From: Mycolicibacterium madagascariense | Lineage (GTDB): Bacteria; Actinomycetota; Actinomycetes; Mycobacteriales; Mycobacteriaceae | Assembly: GCF_010729665.1 (NCBI RefSeq) | Contig: NZ_AP022610.1 | Span: 4,712,001 to 4,776,000, forward strand | Length of the DNA: 64,000 nt | Reading direction: 5' to 3' | Shown: piece after piece, positions 17,511 to 27,274 of the stretch | How the letters are laid out: each line of letters opens with the position of its first letter | Numbering within the stretch: the stretch's first letter is position 1 | The notes under the pieces: generated by a model | Database searches by the model: none | What the model was told of the DNA's origin: nothing | What the model saw: only the letters and a program-made list of their open reading frames with translations | Position numbers and translations under genes: made by a program

Positions 17511-18909
17511 AGATGGTTTCGCCTTCGCCGGTCACCTTGTCGATCCGCTTCGCCAGATACAAGGCCTCCAGCGCCAATTCCAGGGCCGCGGCGCGTTCGC
17601 CGTCGGACTGGGCGCCGAGCCGTTCGGCGATGGCGTCGACGACCGGCAGGTCCGGCAGCGCCGCCAGCACGTCCTTGGCCGAGACCCGCTCGCCGGTGGT
17701 CACCGGGGCGCCCTGCTCGACTGCTGTCACCAGCGTGCCGACGTCGAGACCGCCCAGCAGGCGTTGGGCCGTGTCGGCCGTCGCGCGCCGCAGCAGATGC
17801 TCCAGCACGGCCTGCTCGCGGCCCTCCTCGCCGGACTCGAACTCCAGCTTGCCGCGCAGGACGTCGATGATGGTGCCGAGGTCGACGACGCGGGCGACGG
17901 GATCCTGCTCGCCGAGGATCGCCGAGCGGTGCCTGGCCGCCGCGGCGACCGTCTCGGCCGCGGCGATCGCGAACCGCGCCGAGACGCCGGAGCGCTGATC
18001 CACCGACTGCGACTCGCGCAGCGAACGGGCGAAGCGGGCCAGGATCTGCAGCAGGTACTCCGGCACGGCCGCCGGCAGGTGGGCCTCCTGGGTGATGACG
18101 CCCACCTCGGCGGCCAGCGCCAGCGGGTAGTGCGTGCGGATCTCGGCGCCGAAGCGGTCCTTGAGCGGGGTGATGATGCGGCCGCGGTTGGTGTAGTCCT
18201 CGGGGTTGGCGCTCGCGACGACCAGGACGTCCAGCGGCAGTCGCAGCGTGTAGCCGCGGACCTGGATGTCGCGCTCCTCCATCACGTTGAGCATCGACAC
18301 CTGGATGCGCTCGGCGAGGTCGGGCAACTCGTTGATCGCGACGACGCCCCGGTGCGCCCGCGGGATCAGCCCGAACGCAATCGTCTCCGGGTCACCGAGG
18401 CTGCGTCCCTCGGCCACCTTGATCGGGTCGATGTCACCGACGAGGTCGGCGACGCTGGTGTCCGGCGTGGCGAGCTTCTCGGTGTAGCGCTCGCTGCGGT
18501 GCAACCACGTGATGGGCAGGTCGTCACCGGACGTGGCCGCCCGCCTGATCGACTCCGGCGTGATCGGCGTGTAGGGATGCTCGTGCAGTTCGGAACCCTC
18601 GATGACGGGCGTCCACTCGTCGAGCAGGTTCGTCAGCGAACGCAGCAGCCGCGTCTTGCCCTGACCGCGTTCACCGAGCAGCACGACGTCGTGCTCGGCG
18701 ATCAGGGCTCGTTCGAGTTGGGGGATCACGGTGTCCTCGAACCCGAGGATGCCGGTCCACACGTCGCGCCCCTCCCCGAGCGCCGCCAGCAGGTTCTCCC
18801 GGATTTCGGTCTTGACGCCCCGCTCTCGGTGTCCGGAGGCGCGCAGCTCGCCGAGAGTGCGGGGCAGATCTGCGGTTTCAGGTGAAGGTGGTGAAGATGA
18901 AGTCACCAC
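17503..18909 (-). CDS. MoxR-family AAA+ ATPase (magnesium-chelatase ChlI-like)
   Basis: A 468-residue AAA+ ATPase. Walker A GERGQGKT is at 79-86, the Walker B region reads VVAINELPDL (Asn precedes the Glu), and sensor 1 lies in VVASANPEDYTNRGRIITPLKDRF, followed by an arginine-rich lid. Counterpart of Rv0958, annotated as a magnesium chelatase but with no chlorophyll pathway here; a MoxR chaperone with the VWA partner is more likely. Two adjacent GTG codons (18909, 18906) compete as start, with GGAG directly before. Confidence 0.88.
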   Translation of the reverse strand: MVTSSSPPSPETADLPRTLGELRASGHRERGVKTEIRENLLAALGEGRDVWTGILGFEDTVIPQLERALIAEHDVVLLGERGQGKTRLLRSLTNLLDEWTPVIEGSELHEHPYTPITPESIRRAATSGDDLPITWLHRSERYTEKLATPDTSVADLVGDIDPIKVAEGRSLGDPETIAFGLIPRAHRGVVAINELPDLAERIQVSMLNVMEERDIQVRGYTLRLPLDVLVVASANPEDYTNRGRIITPLKDRFGAEIRTHYPLALAAEVGVITQEAHLPAAVPEYLLQILARFARSLRESQSVDQRSGVSARFAIAAAETVAAAARHRSAILGEQDPVARVVDLGTIIDVLRGKLEFESGEEGREQAVLEHLLRRATADTAQRLLGGLDVGTLVTAVEQGAPVTTGERVSAKDVLAALPDLPVVDAIAERLGAQSDGERAAALELALEALYLAKRIDKVTGEGETIYG

Positions 18910-18993
18910 TCCAAGCTACGACTGTTGACGCCGCGGGGCAGCGGCTACCTGCTTACAGCGCAATCGGAAATATGACGTCACTTCGACGTTTGG

Positions 18994-19767
18994 CTACCCC
19001 GAGGCCCGTTTCGGGGGCTGGCTGAAACCGTCGTCGGCCAGGATCTGGCCGCCCTCGGCGCTGGTGACCTCCTGGACGAACTGCTCGGCGGCCTGCTCGT
19101 GGGTGGTGCCCTTGACTACCGCGATCCAGGCCGTGACGGCGGCACCGTCCCCGGGCAGCGGGAACCACGAGGCCTTGTTCCCCGCCGCGAGCGCGTCGGG
19201 CATGAAGACGACACCCGCGTCGGCCCGTCCGGACGTCACCTCGCTCAGCACGTGGCGCGCCGTCGACGACGCCGCCTCCGGCGTCAGGTGCACGCCGTTG
19301 GCGCGTTCGAGCGCTTCGGTGGCCGTCCCGCACGCGCTCTGATCGGTGCACAGCGCGACGCGCAGACCGGGAGCGGCGAGGTCGGCCAGCGACGCGAGCC
19401 TGCGCGGATTGCCGGGGGCGGTCGCCACGACGAGGCGGTTGCTCGCGAACGGCACCGGGGCTCCTGAGATCGCGCCCGCGTCGCTGACGACGGCCATGTT
19501 GGCGGCGTCGCCCGAGGCGAACACGTCCGCGTCGGCGCCCTGTGCCAGCGCACTCGACAGGTCCGACGACCCGGAGAAGACGAACTGGACCGAGAACCCG
19601 GGGTGGTCGGCCTCGAACTTCTTGCCGATCGTCGTGAAGGTCTTGATCAGCGACGACGTGGCGTACACCGTCAGGGGAACGGTAGGCTCCTGGCGCGTGG
19701 CGCACCCGGTCGCCGCCACCAGCACGACGGCACCCGCCGCGGCAACGGTCGTCATACGCCTGTTCAT
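18994..19767 (-). CDS. modA: ModA-like molybdate-binding lipoprotein (stand-alone)
   Basis: A 257-residue periplasmic-type solute-binding protein of the ModA family. The signal peptide MNRRMTTVAAAGAVVLVAATGC ends in a lipobox Cys22. The mature part has LTVYATSSLIKTFTTIGKKFEADHPG, VFSGSSDLSSALAQGADADVFASGD and SGRADAGVVFMPDA, the family's oxyanion-binding elements. The frame extends 50 codons upstream of the chosen ATG, but the signal peptide fixes the start. No modB/modC permease genes adjoin, so it may serve a distant transporter. Confidence 0.85.
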   Translation of the reverse strand: MNRRMTTVAAAGAVVLVAATGCATRQEPTVPLTVYATSSLIKTFTTIGKKFEADHPGFSVQFVFSGSSDLSSALAQGADADVFASGDAANMAVVSDAGAISGAPVPFASNRLVVATAPGNPRRLASLADLAAPGLRVALCTDQSACGTATEALERANGVHLTPEAASSTARHVLSEVTSGRADAGVVFMPDALAAGNKASWFPLPGDGAAVTAWIAVVKGTTHEQAAEQFVQEVTSAEGGQILADDGFSQPPKRASG

Positions 19768-19841
19768 CCCCTGTGACCTTACCGAAACGTACGAATCCCC
19801 TGAATCGCGGTCGCTGTGAGCCGCGCTGAGATCACCTGGCA

Positions 19842-20411
19842 ATGAGCTTGCACAGCAACCACCGTAAGACCTCAGAACGCAAACTGGAGCACGTGCTGGG
19901 ACACGGGTACGCGACACGCGAGGCGAGACCGCCTGCCCAGGGTGGGGTCGCCCTCCCCCCGGCGCCCTCCCGCCAGCGACGAGTCCGTTTCTCGCGCTTT
20001 CGGGTCGGTCGGATCGGGCTGCTGAGCGAAGGCCTGGTACTCGGCATCCTCGGCGGTTTCGCGCTCGCGTGGTCGATGGCCAATCTCCGGTTCGGCACCG
20101 AGGGCATTCCGGTGCTGTGTTTGCTGGTCACTCCGGCGCACGGCGGGCTGCTCCTGGTGGGCGGGGCCCTCGCTGTGCTCGCCTGCCCCGGCCAGTGGAC
20201 GACCGCGGGCTACACCGCGCTCGCGGTGGTGGGATGGGGCGTGCTGACCGTGGTGTCCGCCGTCGAGGCCGCCCACCACACCCCCGGCGCGCTCGGCTTC
20301 GACAACCGCGACACGATGCTCTACGCCGTGCTCACCGTCTACAACCTGGCGCTGGCCGTCCTCGTGATGCCCACCGTGCGCGCCAGATGGCGGAGTCGCC
20401 ACGCGGGGTGA
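19842..20411 (+). CDS. Four-TM membrane protein of unknown function
   Basis: A 189-residue protein: a basic, Pro-rich N-terminus (1-55), then four hydrophobic segments (about 62-80, 92-114, 122-143, 157-178). It resembles DUF4383-type small membrane proteins, but I cannot name it securely. The N-terminus could be shorter; no strong ribosome site precedes the ATG at 19842. Divergent from modA and convergent with purH. Confidence 0.55.
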   Translation: MSLHSNHRKTSERKLEHVLGHGYATREARPPAQGGVALPPAPSRQRRVRFSRFRVGRIGLLSEGLVLGILGGFALAWSMANLRFGTEGIPVLCLLVTPAHGGLLLVGGALAVLACPGQWTTAGYTALAVVGWGVLTVVSAVEAAHHTPGALGFDNRDTMLYAVLTVYNLALAVLVMPTVRARWRSRHAG

Positions 20412-20442
20412 GCCCGTTCGGTGCGCTCGGTGGGCAGCCCGC

Positions 20443-22026
20443 TCAGTGCGCGAAGTGCCGTGCGCCCGTGAGGTATAGCGTGATGCCGGCCTGCTCGGCC
20501 GCCGCGGTCACGACGTCGTCGCGCATCGAGCCACCCGGATGCACGATGGCCGTGACCCCCGCGGCCGCCAGCACCTCGAGACCGTCGGGGAACGGGAAGA
20601 ACGCGTCGGAGGACGCCACCGCACCCCGCACGCGGTCACCGGCCCGCTCGACCGCCAGCTTGGCGGCATCGACGCGGTTGACCTGACCCATCCCCACGCC
20701 CACGGTTGCCCCGTCCTTCGCGACGACGATGGCGTTGGACTTCACCGCGCGGCACGCCCGCCAGGCGAACACCAGGTCGGCCATGGTGTCCGCGTCGGCC
20801 GGTGACCCCGTGGCCAGCGTCCAGCCCGCGGGGTCGTCGCCCGGCGCGTCGAGCGCGTCGCGCTGCTGCACCAGCAGTCCGCCGCTGACCTGGCGGAACT
20901 CCAGTCCGCCGACCCGGGGTTCGGACGCCACCAGGACGCGAACGTTCTTCTTGCGGGCCAGGATCTCGACGGCGCCGGGTTCGTAGGCGGGGGCGATGAT
21001 CACCTCGGTGAAGATGTCGGCGACCGTCTCCGCCATCTCGACGCTGACGGTCGTGTTGGCCGCGATGACCCCGCCGAACGCGCTGAGCGGATCGCACTCG
21101 TGGGCCTTGCGGTGGGCGTCGGCCACCGACACCGACGACACCGCGATGCCACAGGGGTTGGCGTGCTTGATGATGGCGACGCACGTCTGCTCGTAGTCGA
21201 ACGCCGCCCGCCACGCCGCATCGGCATCGGTGTAGTTGTTGTACGACATCTCCTTGCCGTGCAGCTGCTCGGCCTGCGCGAGCCCCGGCCACGCCGAGTC
21301 GTCGCGGTACAGCGCGGCCTCCTGGTGCGGGTTCTCCCCGTAGCGCAGCACCGCGGCGCGCTGCCACGTCCCGCCGAACCACTCCGGGGGCGTGACGTCG
21401 CCCTGCTCGGGCTCCAGGACCGAGCCCAGCCAGGTGGCCACCGCGACGTCGTACTCGGCGGTGTGCCGAAATGCCAACGCCGCCAACCGATTCCGCTCAG
21501 CAAGCGTGAAGCCGCCGGCGCGCACGGCCGCGAGCACGCCGTCGTAGCCGCGCGGTTCGACGACCACCGCGACGCTGGGATGGTTCTTGGCCGCGGCCCG
21601 CACCATCGACGGGCCGCCGATGTCGATCTGCTCGACGCATTCGTCCTCGCTCGCGCCGGACTCGACCGTCTCGCTGAACGGGTAGAGGTTGACGACGACG
21701 AGTTCGAACGCCGCCACGCCGAGTTCCTCGAGCGCCGTCAGGTGCTCGGGCTTGCGGGTGTCGGCCAGCAGCCCGGCGTGCACCCGCGGGTGCAACGTCT
21801 TGACCCGACCGTCGAGCACCTCGGGGAAGCCCGTGACGTCCTCGACCGGGGTGACCGGAACACCGCTGGCCGCAATGGTCTTGGCGGTGGAACCGGTCGA
21901 CACGATGGCCACGCCCGCCGCGTGCAGCCCCTGCGCCAGCTCGGCCAGCCCGGACTTGTCGTACACGCTGATCAACGCGCGCCGGATGGCCCGCCTGCCG
22001 TCCTGGTCGCTCTGCTCCCGCGTCAT
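20443..22026 (-). CDS. purH: Bifunctional AICAR transformylase / IMP cyclohydrolase PurH
   Basis: A 527-residue enzyme for the last two steps of IMP synthesis. The N-terminal MGS-like IMP cyclohydrolase domain (about 15-150) has [39 protein letters not shown]. The C-terminal AICAR transformylase has the KHANPCG motif and ends with [28 protein letters not shown]. Start ATG 22026 overlaps the purN stop by 4 bp. The frame runs further upstream, but only in the shadow of purN. Confidence 0.97.
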   Translation of the reverse strand: MTREQSDQDGRRAIRRALISVYDKSGLAELAQGLHAAGVAIVSTGSTAKTIAASGVPVTPVEDVTGFPEVLDGRVKTLHPRVHAGLLADTRKPEHLTALEELGVAAFELVVVNLYPFSETVESGASEDECVEQIDIGGPSMVRAAAKNHPSVAVVVEPRGYDGVLAAVRAGGFTLAERNRLAALAFRHTAEYDVAVATWLGSVLEPEQGDVTPPEWFGGTWQRAAVLRYGENPHQEAALYRDDSAWPGLAQAEQLHGKEMSYNNYTDADAAWRAAFDYEQTCVAIIKHANPCGIAVSSVSVADAHRKAHECDPLSAFGGVIAANTTVSVEMAETVADIFTEVIIAPAYEPGAVEILARKKNVRVLVASEPRVGGLEFRQVSGGLLVQQRDALDAPGDDPAGWTLATGSPADADTMADLVFAWRACRAVKSNAIVVAKDGATVGVGMGQVNRVDAAKLAVERAGDRVRGAVASSDAFFPFPDGLEVLAAAGVTAIVHPGGSMRDDVVTAAAEQAGITLYLTGARHFAH

Positions 22027-22658
22027 CCGATCGCTGCCTTTCGTCCTGTCCACGTCACGCCGCGAGTTGCCATCGCGGCAAGCACTTCCACCAGCAGTCG
22101 CCGCTCGACGACCTTGATCCGTTCGTGCAGTGAGGCCTCGTCGTCGTCGTCGAGAACCGTCACCGCCTCCTGCGCGAGGATCGGCCCGGTGTCCATCCCC
22201 GCGTCGACGAGGTGCACCGTGCAGCCGGTCACCCGCACGCCGTAGGCCAGCGAGTCGGGTACCGCGTGCGCGCCGGGGAACGCGGGCAGCAGCGCGGGAT
22301 GGGTGTTGACCACGCGGCCCAGGAACCGCGAAAGGAATTGCGGGCCAAGGATCTTCATGAACCCGGCCGAGACGACCAGATCGGGTTCGTGCGCTGCCGT
22401 CGCCGCGGTGATGGCGGCGTCCCACGACGGCCGGTCGCCATGGTCGCCGAGGCGAACCGTGTAGGACGGCAGCGCTGCCGCGGCCGCGACGTCGAGGGCC
22501 CGGCAGTCACGGTCGGTCCCGACGGCGACGACCCGCGCGGGATAGTCGCCGACGGCGGCGGCGAGCACCGACTCCAGCAGTGAGCCCGTCCCCGACGCCA
22601 GCACCACCAACCGCGCCGGCGCGCTGGCCGGCACGCGGAGTGGGGGCTGGTTCGGCAC
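22023..22658 (-). CDS. purN: Phosphoribosylglycinamide formyltransferase PurN
   Basis: A 211-residue GAR transformylase that uses 10-formyl-[19 protein letters not shown] is the nucleotide-binding start; the catalytic Asn-His pair is in [17 protein letters not shown], and the Asp in [13 protein letters not shown]. Many homologues read NIHPSLLP, so Thr replaces Ile here. It lies 10 bp downstream of perM and overlaps purH, so perM-purN-purH is one transcription unit. Confidence 0.96.
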   Translation of the reverse strand: MPNQPPLRVPASAPARLVVLASGTGSLLESVLAAAVGDYPARVVAVGTDRDCRALDVAAAAALPSYTVRLGDHGDRPSWDAAITAATAAHEPDLVVSAGFMKILGPQFLSRFLGRVVNTHPALLPAFPGAHAVPDSLAYGVRVTGCTVHLVDAGMDTGPILAQEAVTVLDDDDEASLHERIKVVERRLLVEVLAAMATRGVTWTGRKAAIG

Positions 22659-22668
22659 GCGATGCAGC

Positions 22669-24165
22669 CTAATCGGCTGATCGCCGCGGGTCGTCGCTGG
22701 CTACGTCGTCATCGGTGAAGTAGTGCGCCTCCGGGTCGTCGTCGAGGTCGAAGACGTCCCTGGCCGGTGACCGCACCGACGCGGACGCCGGGGGCTCCTC
22801 GAAGGCAGGCTCGTACCGCGGTTCCTCGAACGGGGGCTCGTAGGCGAGCTCTTCGTCCTCGTCGTGCGTCGTCCCGAAGATCGAGTGGTCGTCGACGATC
22901 TCGGCGACGATCTCCGGCTCCTCGACGGGCGCGTCCGGCGTCGCGGGGATGGGCGCGGTGTCGTCGGCGGGCGGGGTCGCCGGAGCCGCGGCGGGGACGG
23001 GCCGGGGCGTGCGCCGACGGCCGATGCCCCCGCTCATCACGACGGTCAGCGCACCGATCCCGGCGAACCACACGAACACCGCGGGACCGAACGTGGTCTG
23101 GTCGACGCCGACGTCGCCGAAGTTGCCCAGCCGCCCGCCGCCGGCCAGGCCGAGCAGCGCCATCTCCGCGGCGGCCAGGGCTGCCGCGACGATCAGCTTG
23201 CCCGCCGCCTCCGGCAGCGGAACGGCGCGCCGCGCACACTGCTGCCCCAGCGCGACGCCCGCGACGGCAGCCGCGATCAGCAGCGCCACCCAGATCGGGC
23301 CCAGCGGCGGGCGTGGCACCGCGGCCAGCACCGGCAGCGCCGGGATGTCGCCACCCAGGACGGTGAACGCGCTGAACGTGGCCAGCCCCACGTGGGCGCT
23401 GGAGCCGACGGCCACCGCGGCCGTCCCGATGATCACGTTCGGCGCGTACAGCACCGACAGCAGCGTCAGGCTGAGCTCGCCGAACGCGGAGTCCGTGATG
23501 CCGAACAGCGTGTCCATGGCGCCCCAGTGCACGACCATCGACCCCGCGGCGATCACGCCCGACAGGCCACACAGCGCGAGCACCCCGGCGGACGCCGCCC
23601 GCACCGCGTCGGGCAGCCACGAGGGCACGCGCGGCGTGGCTCGCAGCCGTCGACCCACGCGGGTGCCGACGCCGATGGCGGCGCCCGCCGCGTGCACGGC
23701 CAGCACGCAGCCGAACGCGCGCGACGCGCTGGGGGTCTGCAGCGTGGTCAGCACCGAGGAGGCGTCGTGGATGACCGCTAGGGCGATCGCCGCGATCAGC
23801 AACGGCCCGCCGAGCGCCGAGGCGACGATCCAGCGGATCACGAACCACGACGTGCCCGCCCGCGTGGCGGCGGCCGTGGTGCGCGCGGTGCCCCACACCA
23901 TCGCCAGGAGCGGGAGCAGGGGCATGACCCCGAGTTCGGCGCCGCTGATCGACACCGGCACCGCGTGGACCCCGAGCCACATGCTCGCGATCGCGCCGAA
24001 CGCCCCGGTCATGTCGCTGTTGGCGACGACCAACTGGACCAGCACCACGGCCGCGATGATCACCAGCGCCACGGCCGACGGCCCGAACGCGACCCTGAGG
24101 AGATCGCGCGCCTGGCGTGTGCCGACTGGCCGGTTGTCCACTAGCTGCGTCGCTCCTCGCACCAT
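22669..24165 (-). CDS. perM: PerM (DUF6350) integral membrane protein, cell-division linked
   Basis: A 498-residue protein with about 10 hydrophobic segments in the first 365 residues, then an acidic Pro/Glu/Asp-rich cytoplasmic tail (about 375-498) with repeated [17 protein letters not shown]. It matches M. tuberculosis Rv0955 (PerM) in position and architecture; PerM is reported to support division and persistence through FtsB stability. It follows the DUF5336 gene by 37 bp and precedes purN by 10 bp. The GTG/ATG choice at the N-terminus is not certain. Confidence 0.85.
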   Translation of the reverse strand: MVRGATQLVDNRPVGTRQARDLLRVAFGPSAVALVIIAAVVLVQLVVANSDMTGAFGAIASMWLGVHAVPVSISGAELGVMPLLPLLAMVWGTARTTAAATRAGTSWFVIRWIVASALGGPLLIAAIALAVIHDASSVLTTLQTPSASRAFGCVLAVHAAGAAIGVGTRVGRRLRATPRVPSWLPDAVRAASAGVLALCGLSGVIAAGSMVVHWGAMDTLFGITDSAFGELSLTLLSVLYAPNVIIGTAAVAVGSSAHVGLATFSAFTVLGGDIPALPVLAAVPRPPLGPIWVALLIAAAVAGVALGQQCARRAVPLPEAAGKLIVAAALAAAEMALLGLAGGGRLGNFGDVGVDQTTFGPAVFVWFAGIGALTVVMSGGIGRRRTPRPVPAAAPATPPADDTAPIPATPDAPVEEPEIVAEIVDDHSIFGTTHDEDEELAYEPPFEEPRYEPAFEEPPASASVRSPARDVFDLDDDPEAHYFTDDDVASDDPRRSAD

Positions 24166-24202
24166 CTCGTCAGCGCCACGCCCGCGTGCGTGCCGCTAGA
24201 GA

Positions 24203-25069
24203 TTATGACGGCGGCGGCGTGGATTGCGGTGCAGGCTGCTGTTGCGGTTGCTGCGATTCGAACGACTGCGTCGTCTGCGAACTGTTCGAACCCTGCGGTC
24301 CACCGAATGCCGGGAAGCCCGTAGGGGGCGTCGGCGGACCGCTCTGCTGCGCACCGCCCGGCTGGGCGCCGCCCTGCTGGGGGCCACCGTGCTGAGACCC
24401 GCCCTGGGGGGACCCGCCCTGCGAGGAACCGCCCTGCGGCGGCTGCGGCGCGGACTGTCCGGCGAAGCCGCCGGTGCTCGGGCCACTGGGGTAGCCGCCG
24501 TAGGGCTGCTGGGGGTAGCCGCCGCGCTGGGGCTGGCCCTGGGGCTGGCCGTAGTACGGGCTCGGCGGGCCGTACTGCCCATAGGGGTTGTGGTCGTACT
24601 TCGGCTTCGGCGCCGGCGCGGTGATGACACCGGCGTCGAGCAGCAGGCCGGCCACCGCGGCGGCGGCCTGCAGCAACGTGAAGAGCAGTAGCAGGTACCA
24701 CGGCCAGCCGACGTTGCCCACGCCGACGGTGATCACGTCGGACAGGATCACCAGGAAGCCGAGGACGGCGAGCACCGCGACGACGCCGAAGTGACTCTTC
24801 TGCTTGGGCACCAGACCGACGCCGGCGAGCAGACCCGCGAGCACGGCGGCCACCGGACCGATGGTCGTGCCCGTGCCGAGCGCGAACGTCGTGAGGTACG
24901 CGGCGAGTCCGAGCACCACGATCGCGATGTCCAGATAGAACGGCACCTTGCTGGGCCCCGCCGGCGCGGCGTCCTGCACGTTGCCGAACTGCTGCGTGGG
25001 CGCGTTGTAGTGGGCAGGTGGTCCGGACGGGTATCCGGAGTTACCGGTCGGACCGGATGGATACGACAT
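24203..25069 (-). CDS. DUF5336 membrane protein (34 kDa antigen / Rv0954 family)
   Basis: A 288-residue protein. A Pro/Gly/Ser-rich N-terminus (1-40) and four membrane segments (about 45-165) are followed by a long low-complexity tail of Gln, Gly, Pro and Ser (about 170-288) with runs like GGSQHGGPQQGGAQPGG. Matches the Rv0954 antigen, which has been linked to the divisome. Adjacent upstream of perM, supporting a shared role. The ATG at 25069 is preceded by AGGAGGG, a strong ribosome site. Confidence 0.85.
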   Translation of the reverse strand: MSYPSGPTGNSGYPSGPPAHYNAPTQQFGNVQDAAPAGPSKVPFYLDIAIVVLGLAAYLTTFALGTGTTIGPVAAVLAGLLAGVGLVPKQKSHFGVVAVLAVLGFLVILSDVITVGVGNVGWPWYLLLLFTLLQAAAAVAGLLLDAGVITAPAPKPKYDHNPYGQYGPPSPYYGQPQGQPQRGGYPQQPYGGYPSGPSTGGFAGQSAPQPPQGGSSQGGSPQGGSQHGGPQQGGAQPGGAQQSGPPTPPTGFPAFGGPQGSNSSQTTQSFESQQPQQQPAPQSTPPPS

Positions 25070-25171
25070 GAACCCTCCTGTGATGGGCGTTTCGATCTCC
25101 CACGCTAGCGCACGTTGCTTCCGGGTCGATCGGCATCGCCCCGCAGTCGGCGACGAGCACGAGAGGCCGAC

Positions 25172-26302
25172 TCAGGCGGACACCAGCGTCGGCCGATCGT
25201 GCGAATCCTGCTCGGACGCCTCGATTTCGCGCACCAGCGGCAGGACGCGGGCGCCGAAGTATTCGATCTCCTCCTGGAAGTGCAGGAAACCGCCCAGGAT
25301 GAGGTCGACCCCGCGCTTGCGGTAGGCGGCGATGCGCTCGGCGATCTGCTCCGGCGTGCCGATCAGCTGCGTGCGGAAGCCGTCGTTGTACTGGACCAGA
25401 TCCTCAAACGACGAGTCGGCCCACATGCCCTTCTTGTCGCCGGTCGCGTTGCCCGCCTGCTGTACGGCGTCGCGGAAGCCCTCGACGGCCGGGCGATTGG
25501 CCTTTGCGACGATCTCGCGCAGCGTCTCCCTCGCCTCCTTCTCGGTGTCCCTGGCGATGATGAAGCCGTTGAGCCCGACCTTGACCTCGCGGCCCACGGT
25601 GCGGGCATGGTCGCGGACGTCGACCACCTGTTCGGTGATGCCGTCGAAGTCCTTGCCGTTGGAGAAGTACCAGTCGGAGTAGAGGCCGCCGTTACGGCGC
25701 GCGGCGGTCGAGTTGCCACCCTGGAAGATCTCGGGGTTCGGGCGCTCGGGGGTGTTGAGCGGCTTGGGCTTGAGGGTGAAGTCGTGGATGCGGTAGAAGT
25801 CGCCGCGGAAGTCGACGTCGTCCTCGGTCCAGATCTTGCGCAGGACCTGGAGGAACTCCGCACTCCTGCGGTAGCGCTCGTCGTGCTCGAGCCACGGTTC
25901 GCCGAGGTGGGTGAACTCGTCCTTGAACCAGCCGGAGACGACGTTGACGGCGAAGCGGCCGCCCGAGAGGTGGTCCGCGGTGGCGCCGAGCTTGGCGAGC
26001 ACCGCCGGCTGCCACAGCCCGGGATGCACGGCGGCGATGACCTTGAGCCGCTCGGTGGCCAGCAGCAGGGCCAGGCTGAAGCTGGTCGACTCATGCTGGT
26101 ACTCCGCGCCGTAGCTGGCCTCGTAGCGCACCTGCGACAGCGCGTACTCGAAGCCGTTGTTCTCCGCGGTCTGCGCGAGCTTGCGGTTGTACTCATAGTT
26201 CCAGTCGGTGCGCTGCTCGATGTCGCTGGTCACCAGGCCGCCGCTGACGTTGGGCACCCAGTAGGCGAATTTCACGTGGTCGGCGATGCGTTCGGTCGTC
26301 AT
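25172..26302 (-). CDS. sfnG: Dimethylsulfone monooxygenase SfnG-like flavoprotein
   Basis: A 376-residue luciferase-like FMNH2-dependent monooxygenase. The sequence follows SfnG closely: VKFAYWVPNVSGGLVTSDIEQRTDW, SGGRFAVNVVSGWFKDEF, EPWLEHDERYRRS, LKPKPL and LIGTPEQIAERI. SfnG oxidises dimethylsulfone to methanesulfinate for sulfur acquisition. The ATG at 26302 gives the family N-terminus; a TTG six codons upstream is less likely. No other sfn/ssu genes or a flavin reductase adjoin. Divergent from the KstR-box gene at 26407. Confidence 0.85.
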   Translation of the reverse strand: MTTERIADHVKFAYWVPNVSGGLVTSDIEQRTDWNYEYNRKLAQTAENNGFEYALSQVRYEASYGAEYQHESTSFSLALLLATERLKVIAAVHPGLWQPAVLAKLGATADHLSGGRFAVNVVSGWFKDEFTHLGEPWLEHDERYRRSAEFLQVLRKIWTEDDVDFRGDFYRIHDFTLKPKPLNTPERPNPEIFQGGNSTAARRNGGLYSDWYFSNGKDFDGITEQVVDVRDHARTVGREVKVGLNGFIIARDTEKEARETLREIVAKANRPAVEGFRDAVQQAGNATGDKKGMWADSSFEDLVQYNDGFRTQLIGTPEQIAERIAAYRKRGVDLILGGFLHFQEEIEYFGARVLPLVREIEASEQDSHDRPTLVSA

Positions 26303-26384
26303 GGTGAGCCATCTAGCCAACCGCCGCCGCGCGCGTCACGGGTAACGATCCGTCAGATTCCAACGTCACCTTGCGCGCGGTGAC

Positions 26385-26398
26385 TAGAACACGTTCTA
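26385..26398. promoter_or_regulatory. KstR box upstream of the Rv0953c-like gene
   Basis: TAGAACACGTTCTA fits the KstR consensus TNNAACNNGTTNNA and is palindromic outside its central 2 bp. It ends 8 bp before the ATG at 26407, a position that would block transcription. KstR is the mycobacterial repressor of cholesterol catabolism. Confidence 0.75.
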
Positions 26399-26406
26399 AT
26401 TCCGTC

Positions 26407-27255
26407 ATGGACTACGGGCTCGTTCTCTTCACCAGCGACCGCGGCATCACCCCGGCCGCGGCTGCCACGCTTGCCGACGACCACGGCTTCACCACCTTCT
26501 ACGTGCCCGAGCACACCCACATCCCGATCAAGCGACAGGCCGCGCATCCCACCACCGGCGACGAATCGCTGCCCGATGACCGCTACATGCGCACCCTCGA
26601 CCCGTGGGTGTCCCTGGGCGGTGCGGCGGCGGTGACGTCGCGGGTGCGCCTGTCCACCGCGGTTGCCCTGCCCGTCGAGCACGACTGCATCACGCTGGCC
26701 AAGTCCATCGCCACCCTCGATCACCTCTCGGGCGGACGAGTCAGCCTCGGCGTCGGATTCGGGTGGAACACCGACGAACTCGCCGATCACAACGTGCCCC
26801 CGGCCCGCCGCCGCACCATGCTGCGCGAATACCTGGAGGCGATGCGGGCGCTGTGGACGCAGGAGGAAGCGGAGTACGACGGCGAGTTCGTGAAGTTCGG
26901 GCCGTCCTGGGCGTGGCCCAAGCCCGTGCAGGCCCACATTCCGGTCCTCGTCGGCGCGGCGGGCACGGAGAAGAACTTCAGGTGGATCGCCCGCTCCGCC
27001 GACGGCTGGATCACCACGCCGCGCGACGTCGACATCGACGCGCCGGTCAAGCTGCTGCAGGACACCTGGGCGGCCGCCGACCGCGACGGCGCGCCGCAGA
27101 TCGTCGCCCTGGACTTCAAGCCCGACCCCGACAAGCTCGCGCGGTGGGCCGACCTCGGCGTCACCGAGGTGCTGTTCGGCCTGCCCGACAAGTCCGAGGC
27201 CGAGGTCGCCGCCTACGTCGAGCGGTTGGCGGGCAAACTCGCCGCGCTGGTCTGA
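26407..27255 (+). CDS. LLM-class flavin-dependent oxidoreductase (Rv0953c-like)
   Basis: A 282-residue luciferase-like oxidoreductase, probably F420- or FMN-dependent. It has FYVPEHTHIPIK, LDHLSGGRVSLGVGFGWNTDEL and HIPVLVGAAGTEKNFRWIARSADGWITTP. Length and start equal M. tuberculosis Rv0953c, a KstR-regulon member as I recall; the KstR box 8 bp upstream agrees. Substrate unknown, presumably a sterol-derived metabolite. Convergent with the thiolase-like gene. Confidence 0.85.
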   Translation: MDYGLVLFTSDRGITPAAAATLADDHGFTTFYVPEHTHIPIKRQAAHPTTGDESLPDDRYMRTLDPWVSLGGAAAVTSRVRLSTAVALPVEHDCITLAKSIATLDHLSGGRVSLGVGFGWNTDELADHNVPPARRRTMLREYLEAMRALWTQEEAEYDGEFVKFGPSWAWPKPVQAHIPVLVGAAGTEKNFRWIARSADGWITTPRDVDIDAPVKLLQDTWAAADRDGAPQIVALDFKPDPDKLARWADLGVTEVLFGLPDKSEAEVAAYVERLAGKLAALV

Positions 27256-27274
27256 CCGCTCTCTATCCCGCTCG

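Noticed and set aside
27256..27274. Terminator between the Rv0953c-like gene and the thiolase-like gene
   Set aside because: The 19-bp gap has a short CTCTATCCCGCTCGCTATCCC repeat-like stretch but no stem that could form a hairpin.
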